44,833 nucleotides of DNA from Tieghemiomyces parasiticus. Lineage: Eukaryota > Kickxellomycota > Dimargaritomycetes > Dimargaritales > Dimargaritaceae. How positions within the stretch are numbered: the first letter of the stretch is position 1; each line of letters opens with the position of its first letter. The stretch lies in assembly GCA_027575765.1 (NCBI GenBank), contig JANBPT010000318.1, positions 1 through 44,833 on the forward strand, given 5' to 3'. This document shows, piece after piece, positions 21,150-31,618 of the stretch. The notes under the pieces were generated by a model. That model was given only the letters and a program-made list of their open reading frames with translations. It had not been told where the DNA came from and searched no databases. The position numbers and the translations under genes were made by a program.

Positions 21150-22472
21150 TCATGAGGACGAGTGACGAATGGGGGCAAAGCCTAACCGCTCACGGCCATG
21201 ATCAAAGACCACGTAGTTGTGTTTGATAAACATGGTTCCCAGAATCCACCTGGGAGAACCACCAGCCACACCAGAGTAGCAGAACCCCGGCCGAGACTTA
21301 ACGGGCTCGAGGGGTAGGCCAGCAACGGGGACGGTGAAATTATGCCCGTTGATACTGAACTGGATAGTCAGTGCAGGACCTAGGTCCGATCGACGGGCGT
21401 GAGTACTGTCGGGTGAGAACGACTGGGATTTGGCAATTAAGGCCATGGACGAAAGGGCCGGTGAGACGGTCGTTGATTCGTTGGCACCAGGTAGGGCCGA
21501 CGGCGCAGCGGAGACCGTGGAACGGCTACAAGGAAGGATCCACCCGTCGCTGTGGGTCTCCCTGGCCCCAGGAATCTGAAGGTGAATGGCCCGGGCAGCT
21601 TCGTTGGACACCAGCAGCACATTGGTGCCCGTATCGACCATACATTGTACACGCTGGTCGACGACCGTATTGCCAATATAAGCGGCCTCAAGCTCGAACT
21701 GCCAGTACGGTTTGCGGCTCAATGGAACATAAACCAGGTCGCCGTGGTACCGTGCCGAATTGACCGTGCCAAACGTAAACTCGCCCACCGACGCCACCTG
21801 ACGCGGGGGGAAGTACACGGCGAACAAAGGTTCCGGGAGTAAGTGGTCCTCGACAAGGCGGTCCATTGGGGTCTGATTGTCGGGATTGTTGGAAGCGCCA
21901 CGAAATGATAGCCCCACAATTCCGTCGACCATGTCGTTGGTGAACTGCGGTGATGCGTACATGGCTAGCCCGAGCGACTGGTTGGTGATGGTCAGAGCAC
22001 CTATCCTCAACGTATCCCACCCGCTAAGCCCACCCGCGAATGAATGATCGCCATAGGTGACTTGCCAGTCGCTGGACCCGTTGCGATAGGTGGTCGAAAT
22101 GGTCTTGTCAAAGGTGGCATGGTTGGCACACTTTGATGTGGGACACCCGCGGGCGATTACCCAGGTATCAGCCGACCCGGTGTCGAGCATGACCTTGAAG
22201 GTTTGCGGTGGAGTGCCAAAGCTAACGGCGCTGTAGTATTCTAGGTCGCTACGGAAGTTGATGGCCTCGACTGCCTCCTTAGACTGAAATGGCGAATTTC
22301 TTAGGGAATCCGGACGGCCGTAGCGTAACTGGGATTTCCACCGGCTAAGCGGGGTGTTGGGTAGGGTATCCGTGTACACAATGGTGGCGCTAGCACCGGC
22401 CGGCAAGGCGGTGGTTATCCGACCGCCGACCACCAAGCAGACGAAAACTGCACACTGTAAATCAACCCGCAT
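21150..22472 (-). CDS. Secreted pepsin-like aspartic protease (family A1), 440 aa
   Basis: Single exon. Both catalytic aspartates are visible: D97 in DTGSADTW and D280 in DTGTNVLLV. The flap Tyr is Y140 in VTYGD. Other A1 landmarks are YSAVSFGTPPQTFKVMLDTGS, DGIVGLSF and the C-terminal WILGTMFIKHNYVVFDHGRERLGFA. A signal peptide (about 1-23) and a propeptide to about residue 75 with Arg/Lys precede the mature enzyme. Disulphides are expected at C110/C115 and C315/C397. A Ser/Thr/Ala-rich insertion of about 45 residues (316-362) lies in the C-terminal lobe just after C315, where most pepsins have a short loop. No GPI-type tail, so the enzyme should be released. It reads in the same direction as the tyrosinase gene, which lies upstream of it. 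Confidence 0.95.
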   Translation of the reverse strand: MRVDLQCAVFVCLVVGGRITTALPAGASATIVYTDTLPNTPLSRWKSQLRYGRPDSLRNSPFQSKEAVEAINFRSDLEYYSAVSFGTPPQTFKVMLDTGSADTWVIARGCPTSKCANHATFDKTISTTYRNGSSDWQVTYGDHSFAGGLSGWDTLRIGALTITNQSLGLAMYASPQFTNDMVDGIVGLSFRGASNNPDNQTPMDRLVEDHLLPEPLFAVYFPPRQVASVGEFTFGTVNSARYHGDLVYVPLSRKPYWQFELEAAYIGNTVVDQRVQCMVDTGTNVLLVSNEAARAIHLQIPGARETHSDGWILPCSRSTVSAAPSALPGANESTTVSPALSSMALIAKSQSFSPDSTHARRSDLGPALTIQFSINGHNFTVPVAGLPLEPVKSRPGFCYSGVAGGSPRWILGTMFIKHNYVVFDHGRERLGFAPIRHSSS

Positions 22473-23481
22473 GGTGGTAGAAGACGATGCTGAAGCAAAC
22501 GGCTAAAAGTCGAAGCCTTTAAACTGAGGTGGAAGTCGGTGCAGAATTGAACGATGGAAAGTAGCTATATGGTGACATATGGTGTGGGTAGATGATGAAG
22601 AATATGGTGCATGTGAGGAGACGGTGCAGCAGCAGAGCATGCTCAATGCATTGGCGATTAAACTGCAATAGCAGCACCAAGAAGGTAGTGAAATAATTTT
22701 TGACCGTGGCTGCCTCACCTGATACGGCTCGCGTTCCTGCTCTACTTTGTTATTATTTTTGACATTAGTAATGAATTTGGAAAGATCCATGCGCGGGATC
22801 AACTTAGCCCCATCAGGTCCGCTGGATCGTCCACAGCCCCCTAATTTAGGTGGCTCACTGTTTGACAGAGGCAGTGTTCAAAGGTGAGGCAGCGATGCTA
22901 AAGGGGTGAGGAGGGCAGATTAAGAGGTCAGTTAAATATAAGGGGGGGGGGGGTTGACAACTTGTACAGTTACTACCAGGCTACCATCCGTGGCTACCGC
23001 ACAATAGAATCAAAGGCATAGGAGAGGGGAATGGAGCGCAGGTCACCACCCAGCAATTGAATACTTGCGACAGCTCTCTGGCACAGCTATACGGATGAAT
23101 GATCGGTAGTGAACGGCCACAGCCCCTGGCTGACTGACTGCCTTCCGCATTCCACCACTGGCGAATGTGGAAAGTGAGAAATAAGAAGCCAAGCAGCAAC
23201 GTTACGATCCATTGTACTCGAAGGGGTCAACATGTGCCCGTAGAGTTTTTACCATGGGTGCGTGTCTTTATGGCGATAAATAAGTCCCTAGCTAAGGAGG
23301 TTCATTTCTAGACAGGTGGCCCCATTGCTTCAGTGTTACAGGGTCCGTCATCAATGTCTAGCCTCGTAGCTATATAATAGTAATAGTTGGCGAAGAGTAA
23401 AGTGCTAACGATCCCATTAGTATCGAATCCGTCAACTCTCACCCTCTATTTATCTCCAACATACAATTGATTGGTCTAGTG
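22473..23481. promoter_or_regulatory. Protease promoter region with a G12 tract
   Basis: About 1 kb between the tyrosinase 3' end and the protease start, both minus strand. A run of 12 G (22942-22953, C12 on the coding strand) lies about 470 bp upstream of the protease ATG. No gene in the interval. Confidence 0.45.
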
Positions 23482-24713
23482 CTAATGGGCGGGCGATTTG
23501 GGATTTTGCCCCTCGCGGACGGCGGCAGCCATATCGGCCTCAAACATACGGACATCTGTCACATTCATATTCTGCTGTTTGATCCACCATTCAGGGAGCG
23601 GTTCGGGGATTACTTCCACCATGGTGCCGTTCCAACTCTTCCCCGAAATGTCGTCACCGGTGAAAGAGTGCGGGGCGTAGCAGTAGCAGTATTTGTCCGA
23701 CAAGTGGTTGAAGGCATCACCCGTCTTTATCCCCCAGGGAGTCAGCGGCTCGTTCAGGTTAGCGCTGGTACCGTCGGAGTGCTTGCCGCCGTAGCTGTAG
23801 AGGTTATTACCGCTCTCCGCCTGCCAATCAGCCCAGAGCTTGTCGACAAAGGAGTGATGGAGCCAAAAGATGGGACTATGAATAAAGCAGAGAATAAAGG
23901 TGGGGAACGGTGAGGGAAGGTGAGTTTTCACACCGGGCTCGACGTGCTAGTTTTGATATGGTAAACCGGATGCAACGGCCTCGTTCCGCTGGATTCGAAG
24001 CCGCCACCTGGAGATTCGGTGAGCCGAGGTGAGCGGCAAGCGGGTACGACGGCATTGGGCACCTACTCATTGGGGCTCCACATGGGTGTAAAATCACCAC
24101 CAATACCAAAGTGGACATTACCGTGGGGGCCTTCGATGCCACGGCGGAACGCATCATAGTCGCTGGAGGCCGTCTTGATATGGTTAATAGCGTTGGTGCC
24201 CCACCAGGGCTTCAGCGAGTTCCCCCGATCAAACTTGCGCGTGAGACAATGGGGAGTCTGGGTAGGCCAATATACACTCCAGTTGGCGAACTGACCATCC
24301 ACTACACACTCCCCGGAACCCCCGTTGTGTCCCAGCATCTCCGAGGAGAAGATGGGGCTAGCGCCCGGATCAGCCGAATCGCGGGCCCAGTCCCAGTAGG
24401 GGACGTTAACCCCTGGATCAATACGCTGCAGGTCTTTCTCGAACTCACGCAGCAGCTGTCGGTGCCACGGCAAGAAACGCGCGTCTCCGTGGGCCAAGGT
24501 GGCATGCTTGATGTGTAGCTCGGCGTACTTGTCATGAGCGTTCGGGTGGGCGCCCGAGTTGAGTAGTTTAATGGCATTAAAAAACCGTTGTCGGCTCTCC
24601 GGGCTCATGCTGCGGATCTCCTGCCGAACACGGATGTTCTCACAGCGAGCATCGACCATGTTGGCTAGCTGTGCCACCGCGCAGAGGGAAACAACAGCGA
24701 GGGAAAGTTTCAT
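23482..24713 (-). CDS. Secreted tyrosinase (type-3 copper oxidase), 2 exons
   Basis: Model complement(join(23482..23875,24067..24713)), 346 aa. Tyrosinases oxidise phenols to quinones. CuA site: H67, H75 and H84 in ELHIKHATLAHGDARFLPWHR. CuB site: HGNVHFGIGG and, across the splice, [21 protein letters not shown]. The intron (191 nt, GTAGGT donor, TAG acceptor) splits the Asp codon of NDPIFW, confirming the join. A signal peptide covers residues 1-22 (MKLSLAVVSL... VDA). The Cys-x-His thioether of Neurospora and mushroom enzymes is absent (A-H instead). There is no long C-terminal lid, and the protein ends about 120 residues after CuB, as in small secreted tyrosinase-domain proteins. A role in melanisation or phenolic detoxification is inferred only. 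Confidence 0.93.
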
Positions 24714-26776
24714 GTTGAATTCTGATGCAGTTTGGTGAAATGGCTGCTTCTAGACGTAGCCGTTGGTGATTTAGTAGATGGGATTGACTAACAGGCAGGG
24801 TGGGAATAAGGTGTGCGTGTGTGAGGGAAATTACGATTGGGAATGCACCTCGGTAGATATACCCCGTAGTACGGCGTGCCCCTTGACATCCGTGACATCA
24901 GTAAAAACATTACGATCACTTATGGGTTCAGCTTTGGGTATCCGTCTAACCTCACCCAACTCCTCATCCACGGCCTGATCCGACCATGCCAGGGGGTACC
25001 GACCATTCGTCCAATGTCCTTAGGATTATTCACTCACAAGACAACTACCGAAGAGTGGGAATTAATTTACATGTCCAGCACGCCCTGTCAGGTCGCACCT
25101 GGTATGCATTTGGGGTAAATCAGAAACTAACTCAAGGGGAGTGTCACCACAGGGGAGGAGTTAGGGTTCAGGGTCATGTATCCTAGGGTCGATGGCGGCG
25201 GCATTCAGACTAGAATGGGCTTAAACACGGGTCATTTTACCGCAGCACCACCGCATGAACGATGGATTGGAATGACTCTGACGCCGCCTTCGACCGTCTC
25301 GCCGGTGCTTTCCGTTGTGTACGGACATTTTTATCTCCGAGCATACCCATTGATAGGGATTCCAGGTTTATGACATTCTTCTGTCATTATCAGGTGAGCT
25401 CAGGGTCCTGAGTAGGGGCCGTCCAGGCGTACTGATAAAAATACTCACGTCTGGATCGGACATATGCTTGTAGGGGTTGTCACAGTTTATATATATATTT
25501 TCCGCCAACTGATCTGGTCACCCCCACTAGTACTGCTTCAGTCGGATCTGGTCGGAAACTTCGGTTTTAGAAATAAATTCAATCGCCAACTCTGTACATT
25601 GTGAGACAGATTTCACTTGCAGTTTCTGAGCGTACTTTTCTTAGTGAGTAGGTTTCGAGGAATCCGATAGCCAAAACACATCATCAATCTGATTTAGCTC
25701 GACAGGCGATGCGATGAGCGTGTATTGATAAAAGCCCGGCCGACTATCAATTAGGATTGACTGGCCCCTAGGATATGGTAGAATTATGATATACCAGCCA
25801 ATCCAACACTGTTGGTAAAGGTGGAAGCCTGGTTGAAGTGTATAGAAAGGGAGAGGTTGAAGGTAGCCATTAGATATGAAGCGTAGCCAGAATCCTGAAA
25901 GTTTGTCAGCATCGGTTTGAAAACGAGTGAAACTAAAGGTACAGATGTCGTAGGGAAAGCTACCCTAGAGGAAACTAAGGCTAATAACCAACTAACGAAG
26001 GGCCATTAAAACTGAACAGACCTACGGAAGAACGGAAAGGCAGCGATGAAACTGGCTGTGGTGGATAAGCTCCCCTTTATTAAATGAGGTGCAAGGGCTA
26101 ACGATGCGGAAGGCGTAGCAAGGTGGTTTATTGGAAATGGAAGTGGGAAGGCACCCCGAGATGGTGAGTACTACGCACTGCCAAGCAATAAGAAACATAG
26201 ATGACAGAAGAGAGGCCGGTTTCATCTGGGCGAACTCGGAGGCTCATAAAACGCCTTTGAGATGCCTTGTGTTGTGGGTTGGTAGGAGTTTCTGCATGGA
26301 AAATGGGTCCGTGGGCTAGTGGCATGAATCCACCGGGAGTTGCATGGAACTCCTGCGGCACGGGCGGCTGGCTTGCATGGTAGCGCGACATGTACTGGCG
26401 GGGCCTGGTTGGTGTGGGTGTACGTGAAGTCCAGTGTGATTTATGGGTCGCACACTGATCATTTGGAGTACTTTTAGTGGTCGCAGGGAGAACTATGGGC
26501 CATCCGACCACCATACGTTTCGTATAGAGATGTTTATAGTACATGATGCAGTGCATTTTTTTAACTGGACAAATAAGGTTTGAAATCGACCAGCGATAGC
26601 GCCCCAACCGACCATCGAAATTATAGATTGGAAATTAAAATGTAGGCAGACAACGCCGTCCAGACGAGGGTGCTATTACCAGCCCTAAGGTGGGATGCCA
26701 CTTGAGTCGTGAGCGGTCGAGGGTCAATGGGTGCGGTGCTACGAGGTGTCAAGCGGCTTTATCGGTCCAAACGGTA
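24714..26776. other. 2.1 kb interval between the tyrosinase start and DUF4436 gene C
   Basis: Holds the tyrosinase promoter at its left end and the gene C 3' end at its right. No TATA, RNA gene or repeat is convincing. A 159-codon minus frame (26128-26607) has no signal or motif and is not called. Confidence 0.45.
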
Positions 26777-27862
26777 TCAACGGTTAACGGCGATGGTGCA
26801 GCTGCTCGCATTTGGCGGGTAACGATCAAAAGGAGAGCCCACCCGGCTGGGTGGATATGGGGACCCGTAGGTTGGATACATTGGCTTGGCAGGCGAACCC
26901 GGGTAAGACGGGTAGGCACTGTCGAGGCCGGACGGGGATTCGACGGAATGGCGGCGACGTTTCCACCGCAGAACCCAGGTAAGGATAATACTGACGGAAC
27001 TAAGGGCTACGATGAACAGATTCCAAAAGTAAGCGAGCATGTCCGACGCGCAGCCGAGAGCTGGTATCCCTGGCTGAGAACTTCGGAGGGCCGGTAGGGA
27101 GAAGAGCAGGGTGATTCCGAGCACCAACAACGGGGCCGGGATATCACGCCGACTCACAACAACCTGGAAGGCTAGAATGAGGAGGGTGAGCGATAGAGCC
27201 CAGGAGATGATGGAGATAAAGAGGGCGAAGAATAGGGTGGTCTTGGTACGTCCCGTGGCGATCACGATATCCAGAGTCTGCGGAAGATCTGGGGCCAAGG
27301 TCACGTCGATGTCAAAGTCCAAGGTTTGCACCGACCCATACATGTTTACTCGAATGGGGACGGGCGCCTTTCCCCCATCGGTGAACGTGAACCCAATGCG
27401 GAGGGCGGACGTGTATTCGTCAAACGGATACAGGCGTGGGGACCCGAGCGCCGGTATCGTCAGGGTGTTGGAAGGCATGAGACTACCAGCGGCGTACTGG
27501 ACAGTCTTGAATCCAAAGTTACCCGTGAGGTTGGTGGCGAGCTCCTTTCGCGCGGTGTTGAAGCGGCCCATGGGCGTGGCGGCAACGTAGAGCGCGAGTT
27601 GGTGGCCCGGGAGATCGGCCTGCTGTACAATTACCGTGAGACTGATATAGTCGGGGGTCTCGTCCGCCAAAATATTGAGCGGTGTATCGGACCTCCCACC
27701 CTCCCGGAGATAGGCAATGAAGACCGGGGGTACGATCGCCAGCCAAAAGGCAAGCATAAGAAGGCCCCAGATGATGCGGCGATACCGCAAGTGTTGCCAC
27801 ACGCAGCGGTGGAACCAGTTTCTCTTCTCCTTGATGAAGGAGGTTGTGGAGGAGTTTAGCAT
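26777..27862 (-). CDS. DUF4436-type four-pass membrane protein, gene C (intronless)
   Basis: Single exon, 361 aa. Same order as the other family members: LRYRR, TM1 ending IVPPVF, outside domain with TPMGRF and LYPFDEY and an NLT site, TM2, TM3, the loop LPALRSSQPGIPALGCASD, and TM4 (FWNLFIVAL...). It is the most diverged paralogue in the window. It alone lacks the intron that splits the TM4 Trp codon in A, A', B and B'; the frame reads straight through. The tail begins RRRHSVES (RRxS consensus) and continues as a Tyr/Pro/Ser-rich segment with repeated YP and GSP units. It is on the same strand as B' and A' but 2.6 kb before them. A TA/GA microsatellite sits about 100 bp upstream. Function unknown. 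Confidence 0.8.
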   Translation of the reverse strand: MLNSSTTSFIKEKRNWFHRCVWQHLRYRRIIWGLLMLAFWLAIVPPVFIAYLREGGRSDTPLNILADETPDYISLTVIVQQADLPGHQLALYVAATPMGRFNTARKELATNLTGNFGFKTVQYAAGSLMPSNTLTIPALGSPRLYPFDEYTSALRIGFTFTDGGKAPVPIRVNMYGSVQTLDFDIDVTLAPDLPQTLDIVIATGRTKTTLFFALFISIISWALSLTLLILAFQVVVSRRDIPAPLLVLGITLLFSLPALRSSQPGIPALGCASDMLAYFWNLFIVALSSVSIILTWVLRWKRRRHSVESPSGLDSAYPSYPGSPAKPMYPTYGSPYPPSRVGSPFDRYPPNASSCTIAVNR

Positions 27863-29577
27863 AGCTATGCGGGAAGGATATCGGAAGAGAAAAATCGGTG
27901 TTGGTTAAGTTACGGGACAGTTCGAAGCGGAGTTTAGCGTAGGTGCCACGGCGGCGTATGTGATTATATATATATATATATAGAGAGAGAGAGGTTTGTA
28001 TGGGGGAACAGGTGTCTAATTTTAAAGGGAAGACCGGTTCGGACAATTTAGCCGGCCCAGGGGTGCCGACGACTACTGCTAGTCAACGTAAAGGGGCGGC
28101 CGAGTGATTGGGGTCAGGGTGAGGACGGATAAATGTACAAGGGCTGCCGGAGTCACCGTGTGGCCAAAGGGGCGAGATGCAAGTGAACAGAACAATACTG
28201 ACGTTCAGCCTAAACGGGAAGCTATGTTTCCTATCGGTAAGAATCGGTGACGGATAAAAATACAAGTAGTGGTTCAATGGCGAGCGAGTTGACGTGGAAC
28301 ATGGTGCATTATAAATGGGGCACGGGCAAGGGGGCAGCACGGAGCAGAGAGCATGGGAAGCGGTGAGGGCGCTAAAGAGCAGAATAGAGAACAGATCGAG
28401 TCGCTATGCTACGTTCGTTGTATTGAGGTAAAGACGAACGAAACGAAGGGTCGAGGTCCCGAGCGGAATCGAGACCCGGCCGACAATGCAGGGCGAGCTA
28501 CTGGTGATTGGGTGATGGCCTAATAACAATCCTCGAATGGAATATATATAAACTTCTGTAACGAGCGTAGCGTCCTATCGATTTCGGGCCTTGTCTCAGT
28601 GAGGGCCACAGTGACGTCTGGAGGAGACCCCTTACCTACACCGTTGTAAGGTAGTACGCTGCAGGCTGGGGGGTATTTTCTTATAGGAGGAGAGAAAGAT
28701 GACAGTGCGAACTGCCTCCTATGCGGCCCTTCCAATCCCTCTGCATCGCTACAATGTCGGCCGATCGACCCGTTTGTTTAGCGTACTCTTTGTAACCGTC
28801 GTCCTCCCGTCGCGAGTGCGGCGTGGTAAAGTGACGACCTGCTTCCCCAGCTTCTCCATGCCCTCCCCCCTGCATCACTCGCCTCTCTCCAACGTGGTGC
28901 TGTAGGTTGATTGCACATAGGCCACCCCAGTGCGGCCTCCAAAGTAGATATTGTGAAGCATGAAAATAAACACTGAATGAGCCAGTCAAGTCCCTGTTCA
29001 TATAACACCATACTTTACCGGTACCATCCACTGATTACGACAAGATCCCGTAGAAACATATAACGTAATGAACGGAAAGCAGACCAAGTGCTTTCCTGAC
29101 ATCATGGACGGCGCCGGTGCCTTGGAGGTTCCCCGAGGCACACAGTTGGAGTACCTGTTATATTATAATTATAGTATATTCCTTTTCTAACTGACAAGGT
29201 GAATCTAGCTTGGAGCCCTATTTGTGGACCTTGTGAGTGGCTACGACAGAAGCGATGGCCTGCGCAAAAAAAAGGGCTGTGAGTAGAGGAGATGAAGACC
29301 AGCCCGCGATATCCGCTTTTGGTTCTGACGAATCTGCCGGCCTAGGGCATGTGACGAGAATGAAACTTCCTGGCGCCATGCGCAGAATTGAATATGGAAG
29401 AATCCAACCTGACGAGTTAAGCGGTTACAGCTCTGATAGGGGAGCGAATCTCCGCTGGTGGCCGCATTTCCCCTCGTTCCGCAAGTAAACCTCCATCCAT
29501 TCACCAGTCTAACTTTGCTATTAACTTTCTATAGAAACATCCCCGTCCTCTCGTTCAGATTCCCACCGCGCTCCGTC
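27863..29577. other. 1.7 kb divergent interval between gene C and RPC25
   Basis: Contains the microsatellite and both promoters. Frames at 28681-29031 (-), 28699-28905 (+) and 29237-29488 (+) show no family features. No RNA gene seen. Confidence 0.45.
27965..27995. repeat. (TA)10 (GA)5 microsatellite in the gene C promoter
   Basis: Ten TA units (27965-27984) followed by five GA units (27985-27994). It lies 103-133 bp upstream of the gene C ATG, where a TATA element would be expected, so its length could influence core-promoter activity. Confidence 0.85.
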
Positions 29578-30347
29578 ATGTTCGTCCTCACGACGATCAG
29601 TGACACCATCAAGGTGGAGGCGACACAATTTCGCAAGCCACCGGTGGATGCGATCCGCGACGAGGTGAACATGAAGTATGCCAACCGAGTGGTCCCTCAG
29701 GTGGGGCTCTGCGTGGCGGTCCACGACCTCCTGCAAGTGAGCGATGGGCTCATCTACCACAGCGATGGTAGCCTCAACTACGAAATTGAGTGCCGGTTGG
29801 TCGTGTTCCGCCCCTTCGTCGGCGAGGTCATGGTGGGTAAGATCCGTAGCAGCAACGAACGGGGCGTCAAGGTCAGCCTGGACTTCTTCGATGACATCTT
29901 GATTCCGCCGACCCTTTTGCCCGCTGGCAGCGAATTCGACGCTCAGGAGCAGGTATGGGTGTGGCGATACGAAGGCAACGACCTATTTATGGACCCTGGA
30001 GAGCCGATCCGGGTGCGGGTCATCGAAGAGGCCTTCGTGGAAGCCGCTCCCGAACCACCCAAGAAGGAGGCCGCCGACCTGACCCCCATCACGCTGCCAT
30101 TGGCTAAGGACCAGGCCGAACCCAAGGTACCGCCGGCTCCATACTCCCTCACGGTAAGTAACAATGCGTTAAGCCTTTGATATCGTGGCTACGCCAACGG
30201 TACAGGCGCCATTCCACAGCCATGGCCCATTCTAACCATTAAAAACGATCGTACACTACCTATTTGCTACTTACTCTGCCGCATTCCATGCAATAGTGCA
30301 GCATCCAGGACGACGGTCTGGGCCTCCTCACGTGGTGGGGCGGCTAG
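29578..30347 (+). CDS. RPC25: RNA polymerase III subunit RPC25 (Rpb7-like), 2 exons
   Basis: Model join(29578..30153,30297..30347), 208 aa. MFVLTTISDTIKVEATQF is the Rpc25-type N terminus (Rpb7-like tip domain). It is followed by VVPQVGLCVAVHDLL, CRLVVFRPFVGEVMVGKI and VSLDFFDDILIPPTLLP (OB-fold). The second exon supplies the hallmark end, SIQDDGLGLLTWWGG, matching DGMGLVSWW of Rpc25 orthologues. The subunit pairs with Rpc17 as the Pol III stalk and helps initiation at tRNA and 5S genes. The intron is 143 nt with a GTAAGT donor and a TAG acceptor, phase 0; reading through it ends eight codons later without the C-terminal motif. The frame is open upstream to 29458, but ATG 29578 gives the conserved N terminus. 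It converges on gene B' with 141 bp between stops. Confidence 0.95.
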
Positions 30348-30488
30348 GCAGTTTATACGTGACACGACTAGACCTGTCAGTTAGATGTCCAATATATACA
30401 TATATACAATACAGGTACGCTTCCTTAGGTAGTCATTGGGGTAGGATAATAAAGCTGAAAAGGTATTTTATTTGGTACCCTGTGTTGG

Positions 30489-31618
30489 TTACACCTCCAT
30501 GCCCGGATCCATCGGTAGGATGATAAGCCCGCTGTCCTTGTGATTTAATCTCTCCCCGGCAGCCTTCTTCGTTGGCGTTGCCTCGGCACCCCTTTCAACC
30601 TTATCCTTACGCACAACGGTGAGGAGTAAATTACTGATGGCGCTGCATGCTACAATCAGAAGACACCTAGGGTATAGGTTACAGAGCGGCGATTGTTGGG
30701 AGAGTCAGTGTTAACGGGAATGTCTGCATAGAAATTGTACGCATGACAACGTCAGTTCTCTGCAAAGTGCTACTATACTTACCAGAAGTAAGCCAGAATA
30801 TCCGAAGCACAGCCCAGGGCAGGAATCCCCGGCTGAGAGTTACGCAAGGCTGGTAAGGCGAATAGGAGGCTGGTGCCGCATGTGAGGAGGGCCGGTGGAA
30901 TCTGGCGCCGGGTAATGGCAACCTGGAATGCGAGAGTCGAAATGGCTAATGCAAGTGCCCACTGTAAGATACAGATATAGATCGAAAAGAAGAGTGTAAT
31001 CTTGGTACGTGCAACAGCCATGCTAAAATAAACAATATGCTCGCCCGGGCTGCCTTGAGAGATGACGGTGTCGAAATCCAGGGTCTGGATGGACCCGTAC
31101 AGCGTGGTGCGCAGCGGGATGGCCGTTCCGTTCTCCTGGTTACCTTCGCGTAGATACACGGCGAAGTTGGAGTCGTACGTGTCAAACGGGAACAGCCGTT
31201 CGTGACCGGTAAGCGGGACGGAGAGGTCGAACGATTCCATGCGGCGGCCGACCTTGAAGGTCTTGCCTTTGCTGGCAAAGTTGGCGGTGACGTTCATGGT
31301 CAGCTCGGCGTACCCGCGACGGTACTTGCCCTGGGGTTGTAACATGATGTATGTTGGTAGCTTATAGCCCCTCAGGTTGGCCGCCTGGGCGACCAGGGTC
31401 ACATCAATGTAGTCCAGACTGTCGGAGGTGCTAAGCATTTGAAGAGTATCGGCTTTACCACCTTGGTAAAGGAAGCTGAGATAGGCTGGTGGTACAATGC
31501 AGAGCCAGAGTATGAGAATACCGATGCAGTAGAGGACACGCCGGTAGCGTGTACGCCGAATGAAGGGTTGGAACCACTTAGGGAGTCGATCAACTCAGAT
31601 TTTCTTGGACTTGGCCAT
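30489..31618 (-). pseudogene. DUF4436-type gene B', near-copy of gene B with an early in-frame TGA
   Basis: Homologous model complement(join(30489..30666,30783..31618)), 338 codons including stop. Exon 1 matches gene B along its length, and from codon 89 (matching B residue 86) to the exon end the translations are identical. The 116 nt intron, the tail (KDKVERGAEATPTKKAAGE...) and the flanks are different from B. Starting at the ATG aligned with B (31618), codon 8 is TGA (31595-31597), before TM1. The next in-frame ATG (31438, codon 61) would lose TM1. No intron that removes the stop is evident. TATATAA at 31783-31789 suggests a core promoter is retained. The frame is otherwise intact, so B' is either very recently disabled, translated by readthrough or reinitiation, or affected by a sequence error. 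Confidence 0.65.

Noticed and set aside
23980..24050. tRNA T-arm-like sequence (TTCGAATCC) in the tyrosinase intron, minus strand
   Set aside because: The T stem pairs at only about three of five positions, and no acceptor or D arm can be folded.
26128..26607. 159-codon minus-strand frame between tyrosinase and gene C
   Set aside because: No signal peptide, domain or compositional support, and no leader or splice signals. Chance frame is likelier.
29458..29577. N-terminal extension of the RPC25 frame
   Set aside because: It starts with a non-ATG codon, and the conserved Rpc25 N terminus begins at ATG 29578.
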